Origin: Micromonospora okii
Lineage (GTDB): Bacteria > Actinomycetota > Actinomycetes > Mycobacteriales > Micromonosporaceae
DNA: 64,000 bases
NCBI RefSeq assembly: GCF_020884795.1
Contig: NZ_BBZF01000023.1
Span: forward strand, 94,305 to 158,304
Direction of reading: 5' to 3'
The notes under the pieces were generated by a model that was not told the origin of the DNA, ran no database searches, and worked only from the letters and a program-made list of their open reading frames with translations. The position numbers and the translations under genes are program-made. Positions 17,069 through 26,543 of this stretch are shown piece after piece (position 1 is the stretch's first letter; the number at the start of each line of letters is the position of its first letter).

Positions 17069-20000
17069 ATGCCAGCGCGGGGGGAATGCAGCATCTACAT
17101 CAGAATGCTGGGACCGATGACGGCAAGCGTGGAGGACCGCCACATGGAACTCGGTCCAGCGCAGCAGCGGGCCGTATTGGCGGCCCTGCTGGTCGACGCC
17201 GGCAGGCCGGTCCCGTTGGAGGAGTTGGCGGCCCGGGTGTGGGACCGGCCGCCCAAGGGGGCGCGCAGCGCCCTGTACGCCCACCTGTCGCGGCTGCGGG
17301 GGCTGCTGGCCGACATGGCCTCGGAGCAGGTCTTTCTGGAGCGGATGAGCACGGGTTATGCGCTGCACGTGCCCCGTGACCGGGTGGACGTGCTGCGCTT
17401 TCAGGACCTCGTCGCGGAAGGCGGCGCGGCAGACGTGTCGCGGGACCGTCGGGCGGCGGCGCTCGGCGAGGCGTTGCGCCTGTGGCGTGGTGCCCCGCTG
17501 GCCGGCCTGGACACCATATGGGCTGCCAACATGCGGCATTCCTGGGAAATCCAGCGGACCACCGCGGCGGCTATGTGGGCGGCGACCGAACTCGACCTCG
17601 ACCGGCCGGAAAGCGTCATCTCCCAGCTCACAATGCTGGTCCCCTCCCGGCCCCTCGCCGAATCGCTCGTTTACGAATTGATGCGCGCGCTCCACCGCAC
17701 CGGCCGCACCGCCGAAGCCCTGGACTGGTACGACCGAACCCGAAAGCATCTGGCCCAGGAACTGGGCTCCGACCCCGGAAAAGCGCTCCAGGAACTGCAC
17801 ATGGCCATTCTGATGGGCACCGCCGACGGGCGGCGGCGACCACCGGAGGACGAGCCGAAGGCCCGGCCGGAGACGCCGGTGCCGGCCCAACTGCCCGCCT
17901 ACGCCCCGGGGTTCACCGGACGCGCCGACCACCTTCAGCGCCTGGACAGGTTCCTCGACTCCGGGCAGCGGACCATCGTGATCTCCGGTGCGGCGGGTGT
18001 CGGCAAGACGACCCTCGCGGCGCACTGGGCGCACCAGGTTCGGGAGCGGTTCCCCGACGGGCAGCTCTACGTCAACCTGCACGGCTTCTCGGGCCAGATG
18101 CCGATGCAGCAGCCGGCGGAGGTGCTCGCGCGGTTCCTGCAGACCCTCGGTGTGCCCCGGCAGGAGGTGCCGATCGACCTGGACGACGCCGCCGCGCTCT
18201 TCCGGTCGATCGCCGCCGACAAGCGGATCCTCGTGCTGTTGGACAACGCCGCCTCGGCCGACCAGGTCAGGCCCCTGCTGCTCGGCTCCGTGGGCTGCCT
18301 GGTCCTGGTGACCAGCCGCAACCGGTTGAGCCGGCTGGTGGCGTGGGACGGTGCCCGGCGGCTCAACCTCGACGTCATGACCGAGCCGGAGGCGGTCGAG
18401 CTGCTGTCCGGCCTGCTCGGGGACGACTACTCCGCCGACGACCCGGCGCTGCGCGACCTCGCGACCGCCTGCGGCTGTCTTCCGCTCGCGCTGCGGATCA
18501 GTGCGGCACGCCTGTCGGACCGGCCGGACCAGCGGCTCGCCGACTTCGTCGCGGCGCTGTACGCGGGGGACCGGCTGAACGCGCTGGCCGTGGCCGACGA
18601 CGACCGGATCGCCGTGCAGGCGGCGTTCGACCTCTCCTACGAGGCGCTGCCCGAGACCGCGCGTCGGCTGTTCGGCCTGGTCGGCGCGTTCGCCGGCCCG
18701 GACTTCTCCACCGCGCCCGTCGCGGCGCTCACGGGGCTCTCCACCGAGGACGCCGACCGGTCGCTGGACCAGCTCGCCGCCATGCACATGATCCAACCCG
18801 TCGCGGGCAACCGGCACACCTTCCACGACCTGTTGCGGCTCTACGCCCAGCGGCGGTGCGCAACGGAAATCGGCGACGGCGAGCGGCGTCAGGCGCTGCG
18901 CCGCCTCTGCGAGTTCTACCTGGCGGTCGTCGACGCAGCCGCCAAGATCCTCTATCCGCAGGTCTTCCGGCTGCCCCGGCTGCCGGACCGCCCGGTCCAC
19001 GCCCCGGTCGCCTTCACCGACCATCGGCAGGCCAAAGCCTGGCTGGACGCCGAGCGGGAGAACCTGGTGACCGTGGCGGAGCGCGCCATGACCAACGGGC
19101 TGCACGAGCCCGCCTGGCTGCTCGCGGACTGGCTGCGCGGGTATCTCGGGCTCCAGCAGCCGTTCCGGGACTGGTTCGCGCTGGCCGAGACCGGCCTGGC
19201 GGCGGCGGCGATCAACGGCGACCTGCTCGGGCAGGCCGCCGCGCATCACAGCCTCGCCCAGGCGTGCCACAGCATCAGCCGGTTCGAGGAGGCGCTCGAG
19301 CACCTCGCCAAGGCCAGGGCCCTGAGCGCGGAGGGCAACTGGCTCGAAGGCCACACGGCGGCCCTGTGCAACTTCGGCGTCGTCTACGCCGACATCGGCC
19401 GGCTGAGGGAGGCCCGGGAGCAGTTCACCCAGGCGTTGGAGGCGAACCAGCGGGCGGGGAGCCTGGTGGGCACGGCGGTGAACCTGGAGAACCTGGGCGA
19501 CGTCCACCGGCTGATGAACGACCTCGACGAGGCCGTGGGCTGCTACGCCGCCGCCCACACCCTGTACACGGAGATCGGCTCGCCGCCCGGTCAGGCGAGC
19601 ACGCTGACGAGCATGGGCGCCGTCCACCACGCCCTCGGCGACCCGTCCGCCGCCGCCTACCACGCCGAGCGCGGCCTGGCGATGCACCGCGAGAGCGGCA
19701 ACCAACTGGGCCAGGCCGCCGCGTTGACCACCCTGGCGCGGATCAGGTGCGCCGCCGGCGGGGTGGACGCGGCGATCGAGTCCGCCCGGGCCGCCATCGC
19801 CATCAGCCTGGAGTTCGGCGACCACCGCACCAAGGCGGACGCGTACACCGCCCTCGCGGAGGCCTACGCGCTCGGCCTGCGCGGCGACGAGGCGTTGCGC
19901 CAGTACGAGATCGCGTACGCCGTCGCGTCGGCGGCCAACATCCCCTATCAGCGGACGCTGGCCGTGTTGGGGCTGATCAGGATGCGCGCCGACTGGGGCG

Positions 20001-20122
20001 ACGCCACGGACCGGGCGCTGGCCGAGAGGGCGCTGGAGACCGCCCGGCGGGCCGGTTTCCGCGCCCTGGAGGACGACGCGCTCAGCCTGCTGGCGAGGTT
20101 CGACGTGAAGGAGGTCGGGTGA
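17069..20122 (+). CDS. AfsR/SARP family regulator (BTAD-NB-ARC-TPR)
   Basis: About 1017 aa. N-terminal OmpR-type winged helix (PAQQRAVLAALLVDAGRPVP, EELAARVW, residues ~5-90), BTAD domain (~95-245), NB-ARC ATPase (Walker A GAAGVGKTTLAAHW ~308, Walker B RILVLLDNAA), and a C-terminal TPR region (~700-1010, repeats such as LGDVHRLMNDLDEAVGCYAA cut to DVHRLMNDLDEAVGCY). SARPs activate secondary-metabolite operons. It lies immediately upstream of the NRPS cluster, so a pathway-specific activator is likely. The start is uncertain: ATG 17069 is used, while 17009, 17036 and the internal ATG at MLGPMTAS are alternatives. Its 3' end overlaps the convergent AraC gene by 41 bp. Confidence 0.92.
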   Translation: MPARGECSIYIRMLGPMTASVEDRHMELGPAQQRAVLAALLVDAGRPVPLEELAARVWDRPPKGARSALYAHLSRLRGLLADMASEQVFLERMSTGYALHVPRDRVDVLRFQDLVAEGGAADVSRDRRAAALGEALRLWRGAPLAGLDTIWAANMRHSWEIQRTTAAAMWAATELDLDRPESVISQLTMLVPSRPLAESLVYELMRALHRTGRTAEALDWYDRTRKHLAQELGSDPGKALQELHMAILMGTADGRRRPPEDEPKARPETPVPAQLPAYAPGFTGRADHLQRLDRFLDSGQRTIVISGAAGVGKTTLAAHWAHQVRERFPDGQLYVNLHGFSGQMPMQQPAEVLARFLQTLGVPRQEVPIDLDDAAALFRSIAADKRILVLLDNAASADQVRPLLLGSVGCLVLVTSRNRLSRLVAWDGARRLNLDVMTEPEAVELLSGLLGDDYSADDPALRDLATACGCLPLALRISAARLSDRPDQRLADFVAALYAGDRLNALAVADDDRIAVQAAFDLSYEALPETARRLFGLVGAFAGPDFSTAPVAALTGLSTEDADRSLDQLAAMHMIQPVAGNRHTFHDLLRLYAQRRCATEIGDGERRQALRRLCEFYLAVVDAAAKILYPQVFRLPRLPDRPVHAPVAFTDHRQAKAWLDAERENLVTVAERAMTNGLHEPAWLLADWLRGYLGLQQPFRDWFALAETGLAAAAINGDLLGQAAAHHSLAQACHSISRFEEALEHLAKARALSAEGNWLEGHTAALCNFGVVYADIGRLREAREQFTQALEANQRAGSLVGTAVNLENLGDVHRLMNDLDEAVGCYAAAHTLYTEIGSPPGQASTLTSMGAVHHALGDPSAAAYHAERGLAMHRESGNQLGQAAALTTLARIRCAAGGVDAAIESARAAIAISLEFGDHRTKADAYTALAEAYALGLRGDEALRQYEIAYAVASAANIPYQRTLAVLGLIRMRADWGDATDRALAERALETARRAGFRALEDDALSLLARFDVKEVG

Positions 20123-20927
20123 CGCCCTGGCTCAGCCGGGCGTAGTAGGCGGGGCTGACCCCGACCAGTTGCTTGAAGTGCCGGCACAGGTGCGACTGGT
20201 CGTAGAACCCGACCGCCGTGGCCGCGTCGGCCGGGGGAGTCCCGGCGAGGAGGAGCCGCCGGGCGTGTTCCACCCGGCGGCCGGTGAGGTAGCGGTGCGG
20301 CGGCAGGCCGTACTCCCGGCGGAACGCCCGGATCAGGTGGACCGGGTGCGCCTGGAGCAGCTCGGCGGCCTCGTCCAGCCGTACGCCCTCGGCGGTGTGC
20401 TCGTCGAGCAGCTCGCGCAGGCGCAGGGCCAACCGGGCTTCGCGGCGTACGCGCGGCTCGGTGCTTCCGCCGCGCAGGTGGGCGCGCAGCCGCTCGCCGA
20501 TGAGGGCCAACCGGCACTGCGCCTCCAGGTCGTCCCCGCCCTCGGCGAGCAGGTCGTGCAACTGGCCGACCCGGGTCCGCAGCAGGGGGTCGCGCAGCTC
20601 GGGATCGTCGGCGGCCGGCCCCACCAGCGCCTCGTCCAGCAGGCTCCCGTCCAGGTAGAGCACGCGCTTGCGCAGGCCCTCCGGCGCGGCGACGCGCCCG
20701 TCGTGCGGCAGGTACGGCGGCAGCAGGGTGATCGTGGTGCCGAAGGCGGTGTGCTCCCGATGGTCCAGTTGGTAGTGCACCGCACCGCCATCGATGATCA
20801 ACAGGGTCCAGGCGTCGTGCGTGTGGACGGGATACTCGTGCTTGGCGTACTCGGCGTGGAAGACCTCGACGATCCCCGTCACCGCCGGCTGCCACGCCGC
20901 GATCATCGCGTCAGACGGAAGCCTCAC
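20082..20927 (-). CDS. AraC family transcriptional regulator
   Basis: 281 aa. N-terminal cupin-like AraC_binding domain (HAEYAKHEYPVHTHDAW, key HxHDAW) and a C-terminal double HTH (LDEAAELLQAHPVHLIRAF; AATAVGFYDQSHLCRHFKQ; both in the AraC arrangement). GTG 20927 is chosen because GGGAG sits 7 bp upstream; the longer frame to 21032 is Arg-rich and unlike the family. It is divergent from the NRPS operon across a 273-bp gap and convergent with the SARP gene. It probably responds to a small molecule and regulates the cluster or itself (inference). Confidence 0.9.
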   Translation of the reverse strand: MRLPSDAMIAAWQPAVTGIVEVFHAEYAKHEYPVHTHDAWTLLIIDGGAVHYQLDHREHTAFGTTITLLPPYLPHDGRVAAPEGLRKRVLYLDGSLLDEALVGPAADDPELRDPLLRTRVGQLHDLLAEGGDDLEAQCRLALIGERLRAHLRGGSTEPRVRREARLALRLRELLDEHTAEGVRLDEAAELLQAHPVHLIRAFRREYGLPPHRYLTGRRVEHARRLLLAGTPPADAATAVGFYDQSHLCRHFKQLVGVSPAYYARLSQGVTRPPSRRTSPAG

Positions 20928-21130
20928 CCGTTTGCTCCCTGGGTCCTGCCGCCGCCGGGAACGCGCGCGGCTGTTGAGCGCCGACGATACCGGAAACCGC
21001 GCCCCGGCAGACCTCGCGGCCGACGCGCGCAACCCGGTCCGGGGTGTCCCCGGGGAGGTTAGGAACGTCCAATAAGCGCCCCCGCCGGTTGGCCATACTC
21101 AACCGCCAGCAGGCACGCAGCCGCGAACTT

Positions 21131-21154
21131 TTGACGCTACCTGGGCGTTGACGC
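21131..21154. promoter_or_regulatory. Direct repeat in the AraC/NRPS divergent promoter region
   Basis: TTGACGC occurs at 21131-21137 and again at 21148-21154, 17 bp apart, 47-70 bp before the NRPS ATG. SARP-type activators bind heptamer direct repeats, and TTGACG also resembles a -35 element. The 17-bp period is not the usual 11/22-bp spacing, so this is only a candidate. Confidence 0.3.
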
Positions 21155-21200
21155 CACGTCGGTCGGGACGGGCGCTGCCGCAGGGTTGGGAGCAGAAGCA

Positions 21201-24200
21201 ATGACCATGAGCAAGGCTCCGGTGTCCCCTGAGCGTATGCCGCTGTCGGTGGGCCAGGAACAGTTGTGGTTCCTCGAGCAGATGGTGCCCGGCCGGGCGA
21301 CGTACAACGTGGCGGCGACCCACCGGATCAGGGGACCGCTGGACGTCGAGGCGCTGCGCGCGGCCCTGACGGCGATCGTCGCCCGGCACGAGGTGCTGCG
21401 GGGCACCGTGTCCGGCGGGGACGGCACGCCGACGATGGTGGTCGCGCCGGTGTCGACGGTGCCGCTGCCGGTGGACGACCTGGCGGACGAGCCCACGGAG
21501 AGCCGCGAGGACCGCCTGCGGGACGACCTGGCCGCGCACGCCGCCGCGCCGTTCGACCTCGTCGCCGGGCCGCTGTACCGCTTCAGGCTGTTCCGGCTCG
21601 GCCCGCGCGAGCACGTGCTGGCGCAGGTCTACCACCACATCGTGACCGACGGCTGGTCCACCAGCCTGCTGCTGGCGCAGCTCGCCGACGCCTACGCCGC
21701 GATCGTGCGCGGCGAGCCGGTGCCCGCCCCGGCGTCGGGCGGCAGCTTCGGTGACTACGCCGCGCGCCAGCGCGACAAGCTGGCCACCGGCGCGCTGGAG
21801 GAGCAGCTCCAGTACTGGGAGAAGCAGCTCAGCGGGCTGCCCCCGCTGGAGCTGCCCGGCGACCGGCCGCGTCCGGCCGAGCCGAGCTTCTCCGCCGGTT
21901 GGCTCAACGTCGACCTGCCGGCGAACGTCCTGGTGGCGGCACGTCGGCTGGCCGCCGATGAGCACGTCTCGCTGTCCATGGTGCTGACGACCGCCCTCAC
22001 CGTGGTGCTGTCGGCCTACACCGGCGAGCGGGACGTCCCGGTGGGCACGGCCGCGCTGGGCCGCAGCGACCCGGACCTGGAGGAGGTGGTCGGCTACTTC
22101 ACCAACATGGTGGTGCTCCGGACCAGCCTGGCCGGCGACCCCTCCTTCGACGAGCTGCTGGCCCAGCTCGCCGACACGATGCTCGACGCCTACGACAACC
22201 AGGACGTCCCGTTCCAGCGGGTCGTCGACCGCGTCAGCCCGCACCGCGACCCGGGCCGCAACCCGTTGTTCGGCGTCTGCGTGCAGGTGCTCAGCGAGCG
22301 CACCTCCGGCACCGTCCTCGACCTTCCCGACGTGGAGGTGGAGTCGATCGAGGCCGGCTCGCTCGGTGCGCGCTTCGACCTGTCCCTGACCTTCGTGGAG
22401 GCCGAGGACCGGCTGCGGCTGCGCGTCGAGTACGCCACGGACCTCTTCGACGCCTGGCGCGTCGAGGCCTTCGTCGGTCACCTGGAGCGGGTGCTCACCG
22501 CCGCCTGCGCCCAGCCGAACACGCGGGTCTCGCAGCTCCCGGTCCTCGGCGACGAGGAGCGCGACGCGCTGCTGGCGGCCGGCACCGGCGAGCTGCTGGC
22601 CCACCGGGACGAGCCGGTCCACGCCGCGATCGCCCGGCGCGCCCAGGAGCAGCCCGACCACGTCGCGGCCGTGTACGAGGGCACGAGCCTGACCTACCTG
22701 GAGCTGGACCGCAAGGCGTCCGCGGTGGCGGCCTACCTGCGCAGCCGGGGCGTCCGGCACGAGCAGATCGTGGCCGTGGCGATGGAGCGGGACCTCGACG
22801 CGCTGGTCGCGCTGCTCGGCGTGCTGAAGGCGGGGGCCGCGTTCGCGATCCTCGACGCCAGCCACCCGGCCGACCGGCTGGAGTACCTCCTCCGGGACAC
22901 CGCCGCGTCGGTCGTGCTGACCCAGGGCCGGCTGCGGGACCGGCTCCCCGAGGCGGCGTCCCGGTCGATCGTGGAGGTCGACACGGAGTGGGACGCCATC
23001 GCGGCGGCGGGGGTCGACGCCGGGCCGCTGGAGGAGTGGGCGGGGCGCGACTCGCTCGCGTACGTCATCTACACCTCGGGCTCCACCGGCCAGCCCAAGG
23101 GCGTCCTGATCGAGCACCGGGCCCTCCAGTCCTTCATCGCCTCCTACCGGCGCGTGTTCGACCTCGGCCCGTACGACCGGATGTTGCAGTTGGCGGCGCT
23201 GGCCTTCGACATGTCGCAGGGCGAGATCTTCGCCGGTCTCACCGCCGGGGCCACCCTGATCCTGGTCGACAAGGAGTCCGGCGCGGCGCCCGACGCCCTC
23301 GCGGCGCTGATGCGCGCGCAGCAGGTCAGCTACATCTGCATGTCGCCGACCATGCTCGCGCTGGTGGAGAGCGGGCCGTACCCGCACCTGCGCAAGATCA
23401 TGGCCGGCGGCGAGGCGGTGACCGCCGAGACGGTCAACAAGTGGAACCTGCCCGGACGACGGCTGATCAACTGCTACGGGCCGACCGAGGCGGCCGTCGG
23501 CTGCACCTCCTACGAGTGCCCGCACCGCCCGGCCCGCAGCGCGCCGCCGATCGGCGCGCCGTTCACCGACCGCCGGATGTACGTGGTCGACGACGCCGGG
23601 CGGCTGGCGCCCCGGGGGGTGCCCGGTGAGCTGCTGATCGGCGGCGAGGAGGGGCTGGCCCGGGGCTACCTCAACCAGCCGGGGCTGACGGCCGAGGCGT
23701 TCGTCGACGACCCGTTCCACCCCGGCGGCCGGGTCTACCGCAGCGGCGACATCGTCCGCTGGACCAGCGACTACCAGTTGGAGTTCCTCGGCCGCCGGGA
23801 CGGCCAGGTGAAGCTGCGCGGCCTGCGCATCGAGCTGGAGGAGATCGAGTCGGCGCTCAACGCGCACGAGGACGTCGGCGTCGCGGCGGTCGCGCTGCGG
23901 CCGGACCGCCGGGGCGAGAACCAGCTCGTCGGGTACGCCACGCCGGCCGACCGGCGCGTGCCCGAGCCGGCCGACCTGCGCGCCCACCTGGCGAAGCAGC
24001 TCCCCGACTACATGATCCCCTCGGTCTGGGTGATCATGGACAAGCTGCCGATGACCACGGCCCGCAAGGTCGACCGGAAGGCGCTGCCGGCCCCCGTCCT
24101 GGACGACCCGGCCGACGAGTACGTCGCCCCGGAGACCGAGACCGAGAAGGCCGTCGCGGAGATCTACGCCGCGGTGCTGGACGTGGAACGGGTCAGCGCC

Positions 24201-24392
24201 ACCGCCGCCTTCTTCGCCGTGGGCGGCAACTCGTTGCAGGCCATGCGCGTGGTCAGCCGGCTGAACAAGGTCTTCGGCGTCAAGGTGCGGGTGCGCGCGA
24301 TGTTCGTCGACGCCTCGGTGCGGGTGATCGCGGCCGAGGTGGACCGCCTGCTGGCGGCGCGGGCGGGGACGGGTTCCGGCGATGCTTCCTGA
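21201..24392 (+). CDS. Nonribosomal peptide synthetase, one module (C-A-T)
   Basis: 1063 aa. Condensation domain (residues ~10-430) with intact HHIVTDG catalytic motif (~145), adenylation domain (~445-950) with YTSGSTGQPKG (~624), CYGPTEAAVG and KVDRKAL core motifs, and a thiolation domain with FFAVGGNSLQ (4'-phosphopantetheine Ser ~1011). By eye against GrsA-PheA, the pocket residues read D-M-G-C-I-A-C-V-G-K; Asp235 implies an alpha-amino acid, but I do not match the rest to a known code. A C domain in the sole module needs an upstream donor, presumably the A-T protein encoded at 32730-34445. ATG 21201 has GGGAG 8 bp upstream. The thioesterase gene overlaps its end. Confidence 0.95.
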   Translation: MTMSKAPVSPERMPLSVGQEQLWFLEQMVPGRATYNVAATHRIRGPLDVEALRAALTAIVARHEVLRGTVSGGDGTPTMVVAPVSTVPLPVDDLADEPTESREDRLRDDLAAHAAAPFDLVAGPLYRFRLFRLGPREHVLAQVYHHIVTDGWSTSLLLAQLADAYAAIVRGEPVPAPASGGSFGDYAARQRDKLATGALEEQLQYWEKQLSGLPPLELPGDRPRPAEPSFSAGWLNVDLPANVLVAARRLAADEHVSLSMVLTTALTVVLSAYTGERDVPVGTAALGRSDPDLEEVVGYFTNMVVLRTSLAGDPSFDELLAQLADTMLDAYDNQDVPFQRVVDRVSPHRDPGRNPLFGVCVQVLSERTSGTVLDLPDVEVESIEAGSLGARFDLSLTFVEAEDRLRLRVEYATDLFDAWRVEAFVGHLERVLTAACAQPNTRVSQLPVLGDEERDALLAAGTGELLAHRDEPVHAAIARRAQEQPDHVAAVYEGTSLTYLELDRKASAVAAYLRSRGVRHEQIVAVAMERDLDALVALLGVLKAGAAFAILDASHPADRLEYLLRDTAASVVLTQGRLRDRLPEAASRSIVEVDTEWDAIAAAGVDAGPLEEWAGRDSLAYVIYTSGSTGQPKGVLIEHRALQSFIASYRRVFDLGPYDRMLQLAALAFDMSQGEIFAGLTAGATLILVDKESGAAPDALAALMRAQQVSYICMSPTMLALVESGPYPHLRKIMAGGEAVTAETVNKWNLPGRRLINCYGPTEAAVGCTSYECPHRPARSAPPIGAPFTDRRMYVVDDAGRLAPRGVPGELLIGGEEGLARGYLNQPGLTAEAFVDDPFHPGGRVYRSGDIVRWTSDYQLEFLGRRDGQVKLRGLRIELEEIESALNAHEDVGVAAVALRPDRRGENQLVGYATPADRRVPEPADLRAHLAKQLPDYMIPSVWVIMDKLPMTTARKVDRKALPAPVLDDPADEYVAPETETEKAVAEIYAAVLDVERVSATAAFFAVGGNSLQAMRVVSRLNKVFGVKVRVRAMFVDASVRVIAAEVDRLLAARAGTGSGDAS

Positions 24393-25200
24393 CGTCCTCG
24401 TACCCTTCGGCCCCGACGGCGACGGGCCCCCGCTGTACTGCGTGCACTCCGCCTTCGGCTCCTGCCACACCTACCTGCCGCTGGCCCGGCTGCTCGACCA
24501 CCGGCCGGTGACCGGCATCGAGGCGCCCGGCTACGACGGCGGCGAGGCGTTCCCGGGCAGCCTCGCCGAGCTGGCCGACGCGTACGCCGAGCTGGTCGAC
24601 GTGGACCGCGACGGCCGGCCGGTGTGCCTGCTCGGCTGGTCGACGGGGGGTGTGCTGGCGCTGGAGACGGCCGCGCGGCTGCGGTCGGGGGGCTGCCCGG
24701 TCCCGCTGGTCGTGCTCGTCGACGCCTACGTGCCGCAGGACGAGCCCACGCCGACGGACCGGATGATCCGCGCCCGCTTCGTGGCCGGCTTCGCCGCCGA
24801 CACCCTCGACCGGCTCCGCGACCGCTCGGCGGAGACGCTGCGAGTGTGGGAGGAGGAGGGCACCGGGGAGGACGCGTGGGAGCCGCTGCGCGCCCGCGGC
24901 TGGCTCCCGGACGAGCTGGACTCCGAGACGCTGGACGAGCGCTTCGCGGTGTTCCGCAACAACGTACGGGCCCTCGAACGGCACCGGGTCGCGCCCGGCC
25001 ACCCGGGCCCGGTGCTGGTGGTCCGGGCGCGGGACTCGCCGCCGGAGACGCGGCGGTGGTCGGAGCTGGTCGACGACGTCCGCGAGGTCACGCTGCCGGG
25101 CGACCACCACTCGCTGTGGGACGCCGACGGGGTGTCCGGGCTCGCCCGGGTCGTCTCCGAGGCGCTGGCGCGGACGACCACGGCCGGGGGGCTGCGGTGA
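24382..25200 (+). CDS. Thioesterase (alpha/beta-hydrolase, NRPS-associated)
   Basis: 272 aa. LYCVHSAFGSCHTYLPLAR opening, nucleophile motif GWSTG (Ser87), late Asp region and His in PGDHHSLW. The opening pattern and length resemble a thioesterase domain usually fused to the last NRPS module, here on a separate protein overlapping the C-A-T gene by 11 bp. Most likely it releases the thiolation-bound product by hydrolysis or cyclisation; a proofreading type II role is also possible. Confidence 0.9.
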   Translation: MLPDVLVPFGPDGDGPPLYCVHSAFGSCHTYLPLARLLDHRPVTGIEAPGYDGGEAFPGSLAELADAYAELVDVDRDGRPVCLLGWSTGGVLALETAARLRSGGCPVPLVVLVDAYVPQDEPTPTDRMIRARFVAGFAADTLDRLRDRSAETLRVWEEEGTGEDAWEPLRARGWLPDELDSETLDERFAVFRNNVRALERHRVAPGHPGPVLVVRARDSPPETRRWSELVDDVREVTLPGDHHSLWDADGVSGLARVVSEALARTTTAGGLR

Positions 25201-26474
25201 CCACGCGGGAGGCGACCGCCGTCGCCCCCCGGCGGAGCCTGTGGCGCGACGGCGACTTCCTCAAGTTCTGGTCCGGGGAGACGCTGTCGCTGTTCGGCAC
25301 CCAGATCACCCTGCTCGCGCTGCCGCTCACCGCCGTGATGACGCTGAACGCGCAGCCCGAGGAGCTGGGCGTCCTGCGCTTCCTCCAGATGGTGCCGTAC
25401 CTGCTGTTCGGCCCGCTGTTCGGCGTCTGGGTCGACCGCCACCGGCGGCGCCCGGCGATGATCGGCGCGAACACCGTCCGGATGGTCCTGATCGGGCTCA
25501 TCCCGCTGCTGGCCGCGTTCGACCTGCTGACCGTGCCGCTGCTGCTGGCGATCACCTTCGGCGTGGGCATGGCCGCCGTCCTGTTCGACGTGAGCTGGAT
25601 GTCGTTCGTGCCCACCCTGGTGCGGGACCCGGACTACCTGGTCGAGGCCAACGCCAAGCTGGCCACCACCGCCGCGACCGCCGACGCCGCCGGGCCGGGC
25701 GTGGCCGGCTCCCTGGTGAACCTGCTCTCCGCCCCGATCGCGATCGCCGCCAACGCCGTCACCTTCCTCGGCTCGGTGCTGTCCCTCCTCATGATCCGCA
25801 CCCGGGAGGCGGTGCCGGCCCGCTCGCCGGACCGGCGGCCCCTCGCTGAGCTGGTGGAGGGGCTGCGCTTCGTCGCCGGGAACCAGTACGTGCGCTGGGT
25901 CGCCGTGGTCGGCGGCATGGCGAACTTCTTCATGTCCGCCACCCAACCCATGTTCATCGTCTACGCGGTGCGCACCCGGGACGTGCCGCCGTCCGTGCTC
26001 GGTCTGATGCTGACCATCGGCGCGTGCGGCGGCATCCTCGGCGGGCTGATGTCCCAGCGCCTGCTGAGCCGGCTGCGGATCGGGCACGTCTACGCCGGCG
26101 CCCTGATCATGGCCCTGGCCTCGTTGCTGCTGATCCCGGCGGCCTCCGGCCCGGCGTGGCTGGTCTACGCCATGTTCACCGCCGCGTGGTTCCTGAGCTT
26201 CGTGGGGCTGAGCGTCGTCAACGTCCTGATCATGAGCCTGCGGCAGACGGTCACCCCGCAGCGGATGATGGGCCGGATGAACGCCGCCGTGCGCGCCGTC
26301 ATGTTCGGCGTCGGCGCGCTCGGCGGCCCGGTCGCGGGCGGCATCGCGGCGGTGGCCGGGGTGCGGGCGGCGCTGTGGGTCTCCACGGCCGCCAGCGCGC
26401 TGTTCGTGCTCACCGTGCTCTTCTCGCCGGTGACCCGGCTCAGGACGATGCCCCCGGCCGCCACGAACGACTGA
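25197..26474 (+). CDS. MFS transporter, likely product exporter
   Basis: 425 aa with about 12 membrane segments, in the MFS_3/enterobactin-exporter-like group: SGETLSLFGTQITLLALPL in TM1 and the loop-2 signature FGVWVDRHRRRPAM (between TM2 and TM3). Start GTG 25197 overlaps the thioesterase TGA (GTGA), so it is translationally coupled. Position in the NRPS operon makes export of the cluster product, and so self-resistance, the best inference. A convergent terminator follows. Confidence 0.93.
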   Translation: MTTREATAVAPRRSLWRDGDFLKFWSGETLSLFGTQITLLALPLTAVMTLNAQPEELGVLRFLQMVPYLLFGPLFGVWVDRHRRRPAMIGANTVRMVLIGLIPLLAAFDLLTVPLLLAITFGVGMAAVLFDVSWMSFVPTLVRDPDYLVEANAKLATTAATADAAGPGVAGSLVNLLSAPIAIAANAVTFLGSVLSLLMIRTREAVPARSPDRRPLAELVEGLRFVAGNQYVRWVAVVGGMANFFMSATQPMFIVYAVRTRDVPPSVLGLMLTIGACGGILGGLMSQRLLSRLRIGHVYAGALIMALASLLLIPAASGPAWLVYAMFTAAWFLSFVGLSVVNVLIMSLRQTVTPQRMMGRMNAAVRAVMFGVGALGGPVAGGIAAVAGVRAALWVSTAASALFVLTVLFSPVTRLRTMPPAATND

Positions 26475-26507
26475 CCGGCCGGGCGGCGCGCCCGCGACCG
26501 ACTGATC

Positions 26508-26536
26508 GGCCCGCCGGCCGGGACGGCCGGCGGGCC
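26508..26536. terminator. Bidirectional terminator between the two BGC arms
   Basis: A perfect 12-bp stem (26508-26519 with 26525-26536, GGCCCGCCGGCC) with a 5-nt loop lies between the convergent MFS and secreted-protein genes. Confidence 0.7.
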
Positions 26537-26543
26537 CGTTCGT

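Noticed and set aside
16853..19825. 990-codon open frame antisense to the SARP gene
   Set aside because: Typical high-GC shadow: the opposite strand encodes a full BTAD-NB-ARC-TPR protein and this frame shows no domain.
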